Positions 32,720 through 42,142 of a stretch of 64,000 nucleotides of DNA are shown one piece after another. The first letter of the stretch is position 1, and each line of letters starts with the position of its first letter. A model generated the notes under the pieces. That model was given only the letters and a program-made list of their open reading frames with translations. It did no database searches and was not told the DNA's origin. Source of the stretch: Seohaeicola saemankumensis (lineage in GTDB: Bacteria; Pseudomonadota; Alphaproteobacteria; Rhodobacterales; Rhodobacteraceae); assembly GCF_021021435.1 (NCBI RefSeq), contig NZ_JAINWI010000003.1, forward strand, positions 248,001-312,000, in the 5' to 3' direction. The position numbers and the translations under genes are program-made.

Positions 32720-33631
32720 TCAACCCAAGTGAAATCTTGCGTGCCACGACATTTCAGGTTCGGCGCGTACTGTTGATTTACCCGCAAGATCAATAAGATG
32801 CGCGAAGACGTTGCGCGCGGCAGCGGGCAAGAGGAGGGCGGCCGTATCGGTGTAGATCCGGCGCGCCAAGGTCTCGGCTGTGGCCGGTCCCTCTGCGAGG
32901 GCGCGCAAAATATCGGCCTCGCGGCGGCGCCGATGCGCGATCAGCCAGTCAAGCCGTGCCCGCGGATCATTCACCGGTGCGCCGTGGCCTGACAGATACA
33001 GGCGGTCGTTGCGCCTGCGCAGTGCGATGCAGGACGCCATGAAATCGCTCAGGTCGCCATCGGGTGGCGAGACAAGTGAACTGGCCCAGCCCATCACCAG
33101 ATCGCCCGAGAACAGGATATCGTTGAACCCGAAGCACAGATGGTTCCCGAAATGGCCGGGCGTCCAGACCGCCTCAAGCGTCCAGCCCGAGCCGGACACA
33201 ATCGCGCCGTGGGGTAGGCACTGATCAGGCACAAAATCGCGGTCCACGCCTTCACCACCCCCGGCAAGGCCCTGCGCGGCCAATTGCTGCATCACCGGAC
33301 TGCGTCCGGCCACTGCATCGCCAAAGGCCAGAACTGGCGCACCTGTGGCCTGTGACAGCGCGCGCGACAGCGGGGAATGATCGACATGCGCATGGGTGAC
33401 CAGAATATGGGTGATCTGCTGATGCGGGCCGACCGCGGCGAGAATGGCCTTCAGATGGTCTGCATGATCTGGTCCGGGGTCGATAACCGCCAGATCGGTT
33501 CCGCCAATGATATAGGTATTGGTACCGTGCAGCGTCATGGGCGAGGGGTTGGGGGCGAGTATGCAGCGCACATCGGGCGCAACTTCCTGTGGGTGGCCCG
33601 GTCTGGGATCTAGGCCCGTTTGGTTCTGCAT
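32720..33631 (-). CDS. MBL-fold metallo-hydrolase (LACTB2/glyoxalase II-like)
   Basis: The product is 303 aa. The metal motif THAHVDHS (HxHxDH) is at residues ~84-91, WTPGHFGNHLCF gives the next His, FSGDLVMGW the bridging Asp, and YLSGHGAPV the last His. A C-terminal winged-helix-like part (RRREADILRALAEGPATAETLARRIY) is typical of LACTB2-like RNases/hydrolases. AAAGGAAGCAGA precedes the ATG. It is divergent from the histidine kinase gene. The substrate is not known. Confidence 0.9.
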   Translation of the reverse strand: MQNQTGLDPRPGHPQEVAPDVRCILAPNPSPMTLHGTNTYIIGGTDLAVIDPGPDHADHLKAILAAVGPHQQITHILVTHAHVDHSPLSRALSQATGAPVLAFGDAVAGRSPVMQQLAAQGLAGGGEGVDRDFVPDQCLPHGAIVSGSGWTLEAVWTPGHFGNHLCFGFNDILFSGDLVMGWASSLVSPPDGDLSDFMASCIALRRRNDRLYLSGHGAPVNDPRARLDWLIAHRRRREADILRALAEGPATAETLARRIYTDTAALLLPAAARNVFAHLIDLAGKSTVRAEPEMSWHARFHLG

Positions 33632-33671
33632 TCTGCTTCCTTTGCTGCGTGGCTCCGGCTAGGTATAGCCT

Positions 33672-34988
33672 ATGCTATTTGCTTGGCTCAAACGCTTTTC
33701 CCCGCGCGGTCTTTATGGCCGTGCCGCACTTATCCTGATTCTGCCGGTTGTCACGCTGCAGCTTGTGGTATCCGTGGTCTTTATCCAGCGTCATTTCGAG
33801 GGTGTCACGCGCCAGATGACCTTCACCGCCTCGCGCGAGGTGCAACTTCTGTTGCAGGACATCCTGCCTGCGCCGGATCAGCAACAGGCGCTGGAACGTG
33901 TCGCGGGTGTCGCCAGCCTGTTGCAGATCGGTGTGCGCTTCGATGCCACAGACAGCCCGCCCGAGTTTGTGCGGCGCTGGTATGATCTGTCCGGTCTGGC
34001 GGTGATCTCCACCTTCGCGTCTGTTGTGCCCAATATAGCGGCGGTTCAATTGCCTGATGACGGGAATGTGGTTCTGTTCCTGCAAGTCCCGCAAGGGATG
34101 TTGGAACTGACGCTGGACCGTCGGCGCGTCGCCCCGTCCAATCCGCACCAGTTGTTTGTGAATATGGTGTTTTTCGGCGTGTTGATGACCCTGATCGCCT
34201 TTCTCTACATGCGCAACCAGTTGCGACCGATCACGCGGTTGGCCAAAGCGGCCGAAGCCTTCGGCAGGGGGCGCAATGTCGAATACAGGCCCGCAGGTGC
34301 GGTCGAGGTGCGGGCGGCCGGCAATGCGTTTCTGGACATGCGGGCGCGGATCGAACGGCAGATCGAGCAGCGCACCTTGATGCTCTCCGGTGTCAGCCAT
34401 GACCTGCGCACGCCCCTCACGCGGCTGAAACTGGGCCTGTCGATGCTGGACGACGAAGACACCGCCGATCTCAAACGCGATGTCGACGAGATGCAGCGCA
34501 TGCTGGACGAGTTCCTGAATTTCGCGCGCGGCATATCCGAGGCCGAGCCTGAGCCCGTTGATCCCGCCAGCCTTCTGCGTGATCTGATCGAGGATTTCAC
34601 CCGCGCGGGCAAGCCTGTGACCGTCCATGCGATAGAGGGCAGTGGAACCGTCCAGCTGCGCCAGATCGCGATGCGACGGGCAGTCGAGAACCTGATCAAC
34701 AATGCCGTGCGCTACGGTACCCGCGCCGAAGTGTCGATGATGCTGACGGACAAAGCGTTGCGGATTCAGGTCGAGGATGACGGACCGGGCATTCCCCCCG
34801 ACCAGCGCGGCGAGGCGATCAAGCCATTCACCCGGCTTGATACCGCCCGCAATCAGAACAAGGGTTCGGGTGTCGGTCTGGGGCTTGCTATCGCCACCGA
34901 TATCGCCCGCGCCCATGGTGGCGTGTTGCGGCTGACCCAAAGTGACCGTCTGGGCGGTCTGCGTGCCGATATCGTGATTGCGCGGTAA
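33672..34988 (+). CDS. EnvZ-like sensor histidine kinase
   Basis: The product is 438 aa. Transmembrane helices occur at ~18-38 and ~158-180, with a periplasmic part between them, a HAMP domain (RPITRLAKAAEAFGRGR, ~185-235), the dimerisation/phospho-acceptor helix with H243 in SGVSHDLRTPLTRLKL, and the ATPase with N-box NLINNAVRYG, G1 VEDDGPGIP and G2 GSGVGLGLAI. No response regulator gene is adjacent in this window, so the partner must lie elsewhere. Resembles the EnvZ/OmpR type kinases of this family of bacteria; the signal is unknown. Confidence 0.9.
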   Translation: MLFAWLKRFSPRGLYGRAALILILPVVTLQLVVSVVFIQRHFEGVTRQMTFTASREVQLLLQDILPAPDQQQALERVAGVASLLQIGVRFDATDSPPEFVRRWYDLSGLAVISTFASVVPNIAAVQLPDDGNVVLFLQVPQGMLELTLDRRRVAPSNPHQLFVNMVFFGVLMTLIAFLYMRNQLRPITRLAKAAEAFGRGRNVEYRPAGAVEVRAAGNAFLDMRARIERQIEQRTLMLSGVSHDLRTPLTRLKLGLSMLDDEDTADLKRDVDEMQRMLDEFLNFARGISEAEPEPVDPASLLRDLIEDFTRAGKPVTVHAIEGSGTVQLRQIAMRRAVENLINNAVRYGTRAEVSMMLTDKALRIQVEDDGPGIPPDQRGEAIKPFTRLDTARNQNKGSGVGLGLAIATDIARAHGGVLRLTQSDRLGGLRADIVIAR

Positions 34989-35114
34989 ACCGAGGCGCCG
35001 CGTGAAGGCCGGTTGAACCTATCGGCAAAATTGTTATATCGGCAGTCAGCGAGGACGACCTCCCCCGTGACGGGCGATTTTTCCGGGACGACCCGGACCG
35101 ACCGGGAGAGCGCC

Positions 35115-35549
35115 ATGCGCGAGACATCAGACCGTATCCGTCACGCTATCAGCTTCGAGGTGATCGCCCTTGCCATCGTCACACCTCTGGGCGTGATGTT
35201 CTTCGGTATTTCGCTAAAAGATATGGGTGTGGTCACTCTCGTCAGCGCCACGATCGCGACGGGGTGGAACTATATTTACAATCTGGGTTTCGATCACGCG
35301 ATGCAGCAACTGCGAGGTGACGTCCACAAGACACCCGCGATCAGGGTGCTGCATGCCGTGCTGTTCGAGGCTGGATTGCTGATCGTGCTGATCCCCTTTA
35401 TTGCGCTCTATCTGGGCGTAGGGCTCTGGGCGGCTTTCATCATGGATATTGCCTTGGCCGGGTTCTATCTGGTCTACGCCTTCTGTTTCAACTGGGCCTA
35501 TGACGTGATTTTTCCAATCCCTGATACGGTCGGGGCTAGGGAAGCGTAG
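35115..35549 (+). CDS. PACE family efflux transporter
   Basis: The product is 144 aa with four helices in two tandem bacterial-transmembrane-pair repeats: RIRHAISFEVIALAIVTPLG with TIATGWNYIYNLGFDH, then RVLHAVLFEAGLLIVLIPF with AFCFNWAYDVIFP. The R-x-x-H-A-x-x-F-E and W-N-x-x-x-D motifs repeat in both halves, as in AceI-type exporters of chlorhexidine and short diamines. The start at 35115 has GGGAGAG upstream; the longer frame from 35013 is not protein-like. Confidence 0.92.
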   Translation: MRETSDRIRHAISFEVIALAIVTPLGVMFFGISLKDMGVVTLVSATIATGWNYIYNLGFDHAMQQLRGDVHKTPAIRVLHAVLFEAGLLIVLIPFIALYLGVGLWAAFIMDIALAGFYLVYAFCFNWAYDVIFPIPDTVGAREA

Positions 35550-35622
35550 CGATAAAGACGGGCCGCAATAAAACGACCAAAGCGGCGGTCCAGCACGGCG
35601 GCACTTCAGCAGATCAGCGCGG

Positions 35623-36072
35623 CTATTCCAGAATACTGTCCAGATTGCCGATGATACTGATAAGAAGGGCCACGCCGCAGACAAGAAGCGCCAGCCAGAA
35701 GACATATTGCATGACAATGGCCGAAACACCGATCCCGACCGCCAGATATGAAAGCCTGTGCGGCTCGTTGCGGTATAGCCCGATGCCGCCAAGCACGATG
35801 GCGATACCTGCTACGCATAGGGCTGCTGCCGTGATGATTTGCCTATTGTCTTGTGGCAAGCGTGCGGGTGCGGGCGCGGGCTGTCCTGAAATAACACGGG
35901 CAGCGGATTGCTTTATGTCGGCTGCGATCTCGCCGATGAAGCTTCCGGTGCTTGCCTCCTGTGGCTCGAACAGTGACGAGAACTGTATGAGGATAATAAC
36001 AAGACTTGCGATTCCGAGGATGAACCCGACCAAGCCGAATTTTGCAGGACGTATGCTCGTTGCCTGTTCCAT
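35623..36072 (-). CDS. Hypothetical inner-membrane protein
   Basis: The product is 149 aa with four hydrophobic helices: GLVGFILGIASLVIILIQF near the N-terminus, IITAAALCVAGIAIVLGGIG, then a pair LAVGIGVSAIVMQYVFWLAL and LVCGVALLISIIG. Between helix 1 and 2 is a soluble stretch (EASTGSFIGEIAADIKQSAARVISGQPAPAPARLPQ). GGAG lies 7 bases before the ATG at 36072. Family not recognised and no operon partner. Confidence 0.75.
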   Translation of the reverse strand: MEQATSIRPAKFGLVGFILGIASLVIILIQFSSLFEPQEASTGSFIGEIAADIKQSAARVISGQPAPAPARLPQDNRQIITAAALCVAGIAIVLGGIGLYRNEPHRLSYLAVGIGVSAIVMQYVFWLALLVCGVALLISIIGNLDSILE

Positions 36073-36281
36073 TGCATTGCTCCACAATCCGATCAGTATC
36101 CGACAATAAAAGAATGAAATGGCAAGAATAGGGCATGTGGAACCCGACCTTGCCGCATAGGATGCGCGGTATCACGATCGCTGCCGTTCATCCGCAAAGC
36201 CATGCAGCATACTGTGCCAGAACGCGGGCAAAGACCTTTTCCTGCGCGGCGCATTCAGCAGACAGATATAGGGGGCAGCGG

Positions 36282-36938
36282 ATGATTCTTGTGACGGGGT
36301 TCCAAAGTTACGCAGGACGGGACGCAAATCCGTCCGAACTGGTTGCAAAGGCGCTGGACGGAACAACGATAGGGGGTGCCAAGGTGCACGGGCATGCTTT
36401 GGCTGTCGATTTTTCGGCAATGTGCCTGCAAATTCCGCAGCTACTCGCAGATTTCAACCCCGACTTGATTGTCTCGCTCGGTCTTTGGCCGGGGGAGCCG
36501 ATGATCCGGATCGAACGGGTTGCGGCCAACTGGTCGTAGTTCGAACTTCCCGACAATGCCGGTCATCGCCAGAATGGCAGGGTGATCGAGGACGGTCCCG
36601 ACGGGTATCTATCGTCACTTCCCGCCGATGCGATGCAAACGGCCATTCGCGCGGCCGGACTACCTTGTCGGCAATCTGGCAGTGCCGGAACCTATCTGTG
36701 CAACGCGACGTCTTATGTCACGCTACATCATTGTGCCCTGCAGAAGCGTCGCACGATGGCGGGTTTTGTACATTTGCCCTACCTGCCTTCGCAGGTCGCC
36801 GCGCTGTTGGATCAGGTGGCCGGGGAAAGCCTGCTTGAAATGCATCAAAGGGCCGATCTGGCCTCGATGCATCTGGACGATATGATCGCGGCCATACGCA
36901 TCGGACTGGACGCCGCATGGTCCTTGGCGACTGACTGA
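36282..36938 (+). pseudogene. pcp: Pyroglutamyl-peptidase I (pcp) interrupted by one amber codon
   Basis: The frame reads MILVTGFQSYAGRDANPSELV, GLWPGEPMIRIERVAANWS, a TAG at 36537-36539, then continues unbroken FELPDNAGHRQNGRVIED to the stop at 36938. The catalytic Glu (GEPMIRIERV), Cys (AGTYLCNATSY) and His (GFVHLPYLP) are all kept, and the total of 218 codons is normal for this enzyme, which removes N-terminal pyroglutamate. GGGGGCAGCGG precedes the start. Only the single stop codon disrupts it, so the loss is recent, or the stop is a read error or is suppressed. Confidence 0.85.
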
Positions 36939-37213
36939 CCAAAGCGAGCAGATTCGTCAGCCGCCTTTTCTTGCATCTTTTCCTGCTGAGGTTGCGTGAA
37001 TTTGGGGCAGGCGGAAAACCCGTATCAAACTGGCGTTATGTATCTTTGCAATCTGGTCCTAATCAGCCCGTCTAAGGCGATTGACAGCTTTTCGACTCGC
37101 CGTTTACGCTTGGTAAAGAAGCCGGAAGTCTGCCCGGTTTTGATCTGCTGTGTCTGGGAATTATGCTGTCCGGTCCACGTGATCGCGAGAGCCTTCTGAT
37201 GGGAGCGCGCGTT

Positions 37214-38848
37214 ATGACGGTGTTTGTCAGTCTGGTCATTCTTCTGATCTTCGTCATCCTGGTGATCCTGTTCCTGAACAGGTATTACCGCAAAGCGACC
37301 CGCGAGATCAGCCTTGTGCGGACAGGTGCCGGCGGACAGAGAGTCGTCCTGGACGGAGGCTGCCTTTCCTTGCCCTTCCTGCATAAAGTGTCGGAAGTAA
37401 ACATGCGGACCACCAAGCTCGAGATCGAGCGACTGGGTCCGAAATCCATCATTACCAAAGACCGTTTGCGCGTCGATATCGGTGCCGAATTCTACGTTCG
37501 CGTCCGTGCTACCGCAGAAGGGGTGGCGACCGCCGCGCAGGCCTTGGCGGGAAAATCCTTCCGCTCGGCTGATCTGGCCGAAACGCTTGAAGGCAAGCTG
37601 GTGGATGCGATGCTATCCGTTGCCGCACGTTACACGATGGACGAATTGCAGGACAATCGTGCAGGCTATGCCCGCGAGGTATCCGAGGTGCTGACCGACA
37701 ATCTGGCGCAAAACGGTCTGCTGCTGGAATCCGTGTCGCTGACACGGATCGACCAGACTCCGTTTCACGCACTGGACGAGAATAACGCGTTCAACGCGCT
37801 GGGTATGCGGCGTCTGGCCGAGATCATCGCGGTCAACAAGAAAGAGCGCGCCGTGATCGAGGCGGATGCCGAAGTGGCCGTCCGGCAAAGCCAGTTGGAT
37901 GCCACCAAGCGAAAGCTGACGATCAACCGCGAGGAAGAAGAAGCCATGATCACGCAGCAGCGTGAGATCGAGATCGCGCGCTCGCGGTCGATGGCCGAAA
38001 CCGCCGAGGAACAGGCGGATTCCGAGAAACGCCGCGAAGCGGCCCGCATTTCGCGAGAGCGCGAGGTGCGCTTGACCGAGATCAGCAAAGACCGCGAATT
38101 GCGCGAACAGTCATTGGCGGCGGAACTGTCCACATCGCTGGCCAAGACGGACAATGCCGTGCGTATGGCGGCCAAGCGCGTGGAGGAAGCCCATGCCGAG
38201 GCCGAAGCTATCGCCGCCACCGCAGCCGGTGCCGAGGCCGAAGAGCGAGTGCGCACGATCCGCGAGCAGGCCGCCGCTGACCGCGACAAGATCCTGGCGC
38301 TGATCCGTGCCTCGGAGCAGGCCGAGGTGGATGACACCCGCGTCCGCTCAGAAGTGGGCACGCTTCTGGCCATGGCCGAGGCGGAGGCCAAGGCGATGCT
38401 GGACCGCGCGCAGGCGCAAAAGGCCAAGCTTCTGGCAGAAGCCGAAGGCCGCAACGCCGTGATCACCGCCGAGAATTCCCAGAGCGCGGAACTGATGGCG
38501 ATGAAATTGGACGAGGCGCGCATCAGAACCCTGCCCGATGTGGTCGAGCGCATGCTGAAACCTGCCGAGAAGATCGAAAGCATCCGCATCAACCATATCA
38601 CCGGCATGGGGCGGACTACCGGAACGGGCGGCGAGGGCGGCAGCAATGATGGCGGTACGGTGAACCAGCTTGTCGATGGTGTGCTGTCGATGGCCCTGCA
38701 ACTGCCCGCTGTGCAAAGGCTTGGCGAGGAAGTCGGCATGAATATCGGCGACGGCGTGCGCGGTGTGACCGCCGAACTGGACAAACGCAGCAGCGGTGCG
38801 ACCCGCGCGAACAAAACGGGCGATAAAACGTCCGGAACCAAGGACTGA
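37214..38848 (+). CDS. Flotillin-like SPFH-domain membrane protein (YqiK type)
   Basis: The product is about 544 aa. One N-terminal helix (TVFVSLVILLIFVILVILFL) is followed by an SPFH/band-7 domain (residues ~30-220; TREISLVRTGAGGQRVVLDGG, then LRVDIGAEFYVRVRATAEG) and a long Ala/Glu-rich coiled coil (~225-450) typical of flotillins. The C-terminal region is low-complexity, GGEGGSNDGG. Flotillins scaffold membrane microdomains. The start at 37214 follows GGGAGCGCG; in-frame ATGs at 37163 and 37199 are alternatives. Only 58 bp precede the next gene, so it may be co-transcribed with the ABC importer. Confidence 0.88.
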   Translation: MTVFVSLVILLIFVILVILFLNRYYRKATREISLVRTGAGGQRVVLDGGCLSLPFLHKVSEVNMRTTKLEIERLGPKSIITKDRLRVDIGAEFYVRVRATAEGVATAAQALAGKSFRSADLAETLEGKLVDAMLSVAARYTMDELQDNRAGYAREVSEVLTDNLAQNGLLLESVSLTRIDQTPFHALDENNAFNALGMRRLAEIIAVNKKERAVIEADAEVAVRQSQLDATKRKLTINREEEEAMITQQREIEIARSRSMAETAEEQADSEKRREAARISREREVRLTEISKDRELREQSLAAELSTSLAKTDNAVRMAAKRVEEAHAEAEAIAATAAGAEAEERVRTIREQAAADRDKILALIRASEQAEVDDTRVRSEVGTLLAMAEAEAKAMLDRAQAQKAKLLAEAEGRNAVITAENSQSAELMAMKLDEARIRTLPDVVERMLKPAEKIESIRINHITGMGRTTGTGGEGGSNDGGTVNQLVDGVLSMALQLPAVQRLGEEVGMNIGDGVRGVTAELDKRSSGATRANKTGDKTSGTKD

Positions 38849-38906
38849 CGTGGCGCTACCGAAACAAGCCCCTCGCATCGGTCATAACCCAACAGGAGAG
38901 ACTGCC

Positions 38907-40154
38907 ATGACTTTCACGCGTAGAAGTTTTCTTGCCGGATCATCAGCCCTTGCCTTGTCCTCTGCTCCGATCATCGGTCGCGCGCAAGGAAGCGACAATA
39001 TCATCTTTGCCTCGATCCTCGATCTGTCGGGGGGGCTTGATATCTACGGTACCGCGATGGCCGATGCGACAAGCCTTGCGATTGACGATATCAACGCCGC
39101 TGGCGGTCTGTTGGGCAAGCAGGTCGAGTTGAAGATGTATGACGCACAGTCGACCATCCAGTTCTACACCCAATATGCGACGCAGGCAGCAGCGGGCGAC
39201 CGCGCGGCAACCGTGCATGGCGGTATCACCTCGGCCAGCCGCGAAGCGATCCGCCCGACATTGGCACGCTTCAAGACGATGTATTTCTACAATACGCAAT
39301 ACGAAGGCGGCGTATGCGATTTCAACAACTTCTGCACCGGATCGACGCCCGCGCAGACCGTGGCCAAGGTTGTGCCCTACGCGATGAACAAATGGGGCAA
39401 GAAGGCTTACATCATTGCCGCCGATTACAACTATGGACAGATCATCGCGCAATGGGTGGAGCGTTTCGTCAAGGAAAACGGCGGCGAGACAGTTGCGATC
39501 GAGTTCTTTCCGCTGGATGTCACCAACTTTGGCCCGACCATCAACAAGATCCAGCAGGCCAGCCCTGACATGGTATTCTCGGGTCTGGTGGGGGGCGCGC
39601 ATGTGTCCTTCTATCGTCAGTATGCAGCCGCAGGCATGAACGCAGAAATCCCGATTGCCTCGACCACCTTCGGCATCGGCAACGAGCACAAACTGATCTC
39701 GGCCGAGGAAGGCAACGGATTGCTGGCGGCTTACTCCTATTTCGAAGGTGTGCAGAACGCGGAAAACACGGCCTTCCTTGCACGAATGGATGCCAAATTC
39801 GGCGCGAACCGTGCAACGATGAACGAATTGACCGTCCGCTCCTACGAGGGTGCGATGCTTTGGGCCGAAGCGGTCAAGCTGGCCAACAGCGTCGACCACG
39901 CTGAAGTGTCGGCCGCGCTGAAATCGGGGCTTACCTATAACGGCCCGTCGGGTCCGATCACCATTGACCCGCAGACCAACCATGCGATCCAGAACGTGGT
40001 ATTGGGCGAGTTGCAGGATCAGGAGTTCAACATCGTCGAAAGCTTCGAGGCGCAGCCGCCCTCGGACACACAGCTTGTCTGCGATCTGAACGCCGATCCG
40101 ACGCTGTCGACCTTCTATTTCGAGAATGGTCTGGCTGCTGCCGGAATCGAGTGA
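38907..40154 (+). CDS. Branched-chain/amide-type ABC transporter substrate-binding protein
   Basis: The product is 415 aa. An N-terminal TFTRRSFLAGSSALALSS signal carries the twin-arginine pattern RRSFLAG, suggesting Tat export of a folded receptor. The mature protein has the Peripla_BP_6 layout: ILDLSGGLDIYGTAMADATSLAIDDINAAGG, then VHGGITSASREAIRPTL and KWGKKAYIIAADYNYGQ. This is closest to amide/urea receptors (UrtA, FmdD, AmiC types). AGGAG lies 9 bases ahead of the ATG. Downstream amidase and formamidase genes support an amide ligand. Confidence 0.9.
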   Translation: MTFTRRSFLAGSSALALSSAPIIGRAQGSDNIIFASILDLSGGLDIYGTAMADATSLAIDDINAAGGLLGKQVELKMYDAQSTIQFYTQYATQAAAGDRAATVHGGITSASREAIRPTLARFKTMYFYNTQYEGGVCDFNNFCTGSTPAQTVAKVVPYAMNKWGKKAYIIAADYNYGQIIAQWVERFVKENGGETVAIEFFPLDVTNFGPTINKIQQASPDMVFSGLVGGAHVSFYRQYAAAGMNAEIPIASTTFGIGNEHKLISAEEGNGLLAAYSYFEGVQNAENTAFLARMDAKFGANRATMNELTVRSYEGAMLWAEAVKLANSVDHAEVSAALKSGLTYNGPSGPITIDPQTNHAIQNVVLGELQDQEFNIVESFEAQPPSDTQLVCDLNADPTLSTFYFENGLAAAGIE

Positions 40155-40232
40155 TCCGAACGGTCACCCGATCACTCTTTTTGCCGGGGCACGTCGCCCC
40201 GGCACACACCCTCTGATAGAACGGAGCGCCCA

Positions 40233-41102
40233 TTGGATCTTGTGGCTGCGATCGGCTTTCAACTGGCCTATGTCATCGCGAACCTGGCACTGATCAGCCT
40301 TGGTCTGGCGATCATTTTCGGCATGATGCGGGTGATCAACCTTGCCCATGGCGAGTTTCTGATGCTGGGCGGCTATACCGTTGTCGTTGCAACCAATGCC
40401 GGTGTGAATGTGTGGGTGGCCATGCTGATCCTTGCACCCCTTGTTGTGGGGATCATCGGTGTAATCGTTGAACGCGTGCTGATCCGTTGGCTTTATGGAC
40501 GGATGGTCGATACCTTGCTGGCGACATGGGGATTGTCGCTGTTGCTGGTGGGGCTTGTCACCTCGATCTTCGGGGCCTCGACCGCGACCACGGTATCGCC
40601 ACCGCTGGGGGTAATCCGCTTCGGCAACTATTCCGCCTCGGGTTATGAGCTGTTCCTGATCCTGATCACCATCGCCCTGTTCTTTCTGGTCTGGCTGACC
40701 CTGCGCTTTACCAAGCTGGGGCTTCTGGCCCGCGGCACGATGCAGAATGCGGAAATGGCATCGTCCCTCGGCGTATCCACGAACCGCATCTACATGATCA
40801 CTTTCGGGCTGGGCGCCGCTGTGTCCGGTCTGGCCGGAGGATTGCTGGCCCCGATGACGGGCGTATTGCCGACCATCGGCGCGACCTATATCGCAAAGGC
40901 CTTCATTACCGTGATCTCGGGCGGATCGGCCATTCTTGCGGGCACCACCGCAGGGTCTATCCTGTTGGGTGGCTTGAACGGAATCTTCTCATTCGTCGTC
41001 GGATCGACCTTTGGCGAGATTGCGCTTCTGCTTGCCGCTATAGTCTTGCTGCGTCTGATGCCCCGCGGGATCACAGGCCGCTTTTTCCGGAAATCGCTAT
41101 GA
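40233..41102 (+). CDS. ABC transporter permease, LivH/UrtB type
   Basis: The product is 289 aa with about eight helices and the conserved blocks IIFGMMRVINLAHGEFLMLGGY and GLAGGLLAPMTGVLPTIGATY. It forms half of the inner-membrane channel with the next gene. The start is TTG at 40233, with GGAG 7 bases upstream; no ATG is available at the right place. The stop overlaps the next start (ATGA). Confidence 0.92.
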   Translation: MDLVAAIGFQLAYVIANLALISLGLAIIFGMMRVINLAHGEFLMLGGYTVVVATNAGVNVWVAMLILAPLVVGIIGVIVERVLIRWLYGRMVDTLLATWGLSLLLVGLVTSIFGASTATTVSPPLGVIRFGNYSASGYELFLILITIALFFLVWLTLRFTKLGLLARGTMQNAEMASSLGVSTNRIYMITFGLGAAVSGLAGGLLAPMTGVLPTIGATYIAKAFITVISGGSAILAGTTAGSILLGGLNGIFSFVVGSTFGEIALLLAAIVLLRLMPRGITGRFFRKSL

Positions 41103-42142
41103 ACAGTAGCTTGTTGCGCCAGATGCGCTCGACCTTCTTTTTTGCCCTGCTGGGCGTGGTGTTCATGTTCGCTGCCCCACAGGTGCTGCAACTGTTCACC
41201 ATCATCAACCTGACCACGGCCATTGCACTGGCGGTGCTGGCGCTCAGCCTTGCGCTGATCTGGGGCTATGGCGGCATCCTGTGTTTCGGGCAGGTGGCCT
41301 TCTTCGGGCTTGGGGCTTATGTATACACGATCTCGGCGATCAATTTCGGCGGCTCGACATGGGCTGTTCTGATGGCGGTTCTCGTCACCTCGGCCTTTGC
41401 CGCCGCCTTGGGCTATTTCATCTTCTATGGCCGCGTGTCGGATGTGTATCTGGGTGTTATTACCCTGACTGTGACGCTGATCTTCTTTTCGCTGATCCGG
41501 CGCACATCCGGACCTGAATACAAGATCGGCAATGCGCTTTTGGGCGGGTTCAACGGGGTCTCGTCACCCCCCATCAATCTACCTTGGGACAGCGGCAGCT
41601 TCCTGTTCCCCGAACATGTCTTCTATGTTGCGATGGCTGTGCTGATCCTGTGTTATGTCTTCGTGGGCTGGCTGGTGAATACTAAATTCGGTCGTGTCTG
41701 CGTGGCCATCCGCGAGAACGAATTGCGCGCCGAGTTGCTGGGATATGACACGCGGCTCTACAAGCTGGGGATCTTCACCATCGGCGCGGGCATTGCGGCC
41801 CTTGGGGGCGTTCTGTTCTGCAACGGGGTTGGCAGGATCACGCCGGATGTGTTCAGCCTGTATAACGCGGCGCTGACCATCATCTGGGTGATTGTGGGCG
41901 GACGCGGCACCCTGATCGGCCCGATCGGGGCGACCTTCGCGCTGTTTTACCTGACATCGGCCCTGGGCGGTCAAAGCCTGCTGAACAACAATCTGGTGCT
42001 GGGGATCATCCTGATCATCTTTGTGTTGCTGGTGCCCAAGGGTGTTGCCCCGACCGTGGTCGACTGGATCGCGTCGCGGCGCAAAAAGACACCTCGTCGC
42101 GCGCGGCGCAGGCGTGGCGCGCGGGCGGAGGGCATGGAATGA
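41099..42142 (+). CDS. ABC transporter permease, LivM/UrtC type
   Basis: The product is 347 aa with roughly ten helices. Family motifs are ALSLALIWGYGGILCFGQVAFFGLG and GILTIGAGIAALGGVL-type segments (here KLGIFTIGAGIAALGGVLF) plus VIVGGRGTLIGPIGATFALF near the end. It pairs with the LivH-type permease. The C-terminal ~20 residues are very Arg-rich. The stop overlaps the next gene's start by 4 bases. Confidence 0.92.
   Translation: MNSSLLRQMRSTFFFALLGVVFMFAAPQVLQLFTIINLTTAIALAVLALSLALIWGYGGILCFGQVAFFGLGAYVYTISAINFGGSTWAVLMAVLVTSAFAAALGYFIFYGRVSDVYLGVITLTVTLIFFSLIRRTSGPEYKIGNALLGGFNGVSSPPINLPWDSGSFLFPEHVFYVAMAVLILCYVFVGWLVNTKFGRVCVAIRENELRAELLGYDTRLYKLGIFTIGAGIAALGGVLFCNGVGRITPDVFSLYNAALTIIWVIVGGRGTLIGPIGATFALFYLTSALGGQSLLNNNLVLGIILIIFVLLVPKGVAPTVVDWIASRRKKTPRRARRRRGARAEGME

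Noticed and set aside
33675-34940. 421-aa minus-strand open frame
   Set aside because: Antisense to the EnvZ-like kinase and of shadow-like composition.
37765-38892. 375-aa Ser/Ala/Arg-rich minus-strand frame
   Set aside because: Complement of the flotillin coiled-coil region, whose codon periodicity opens this frame.
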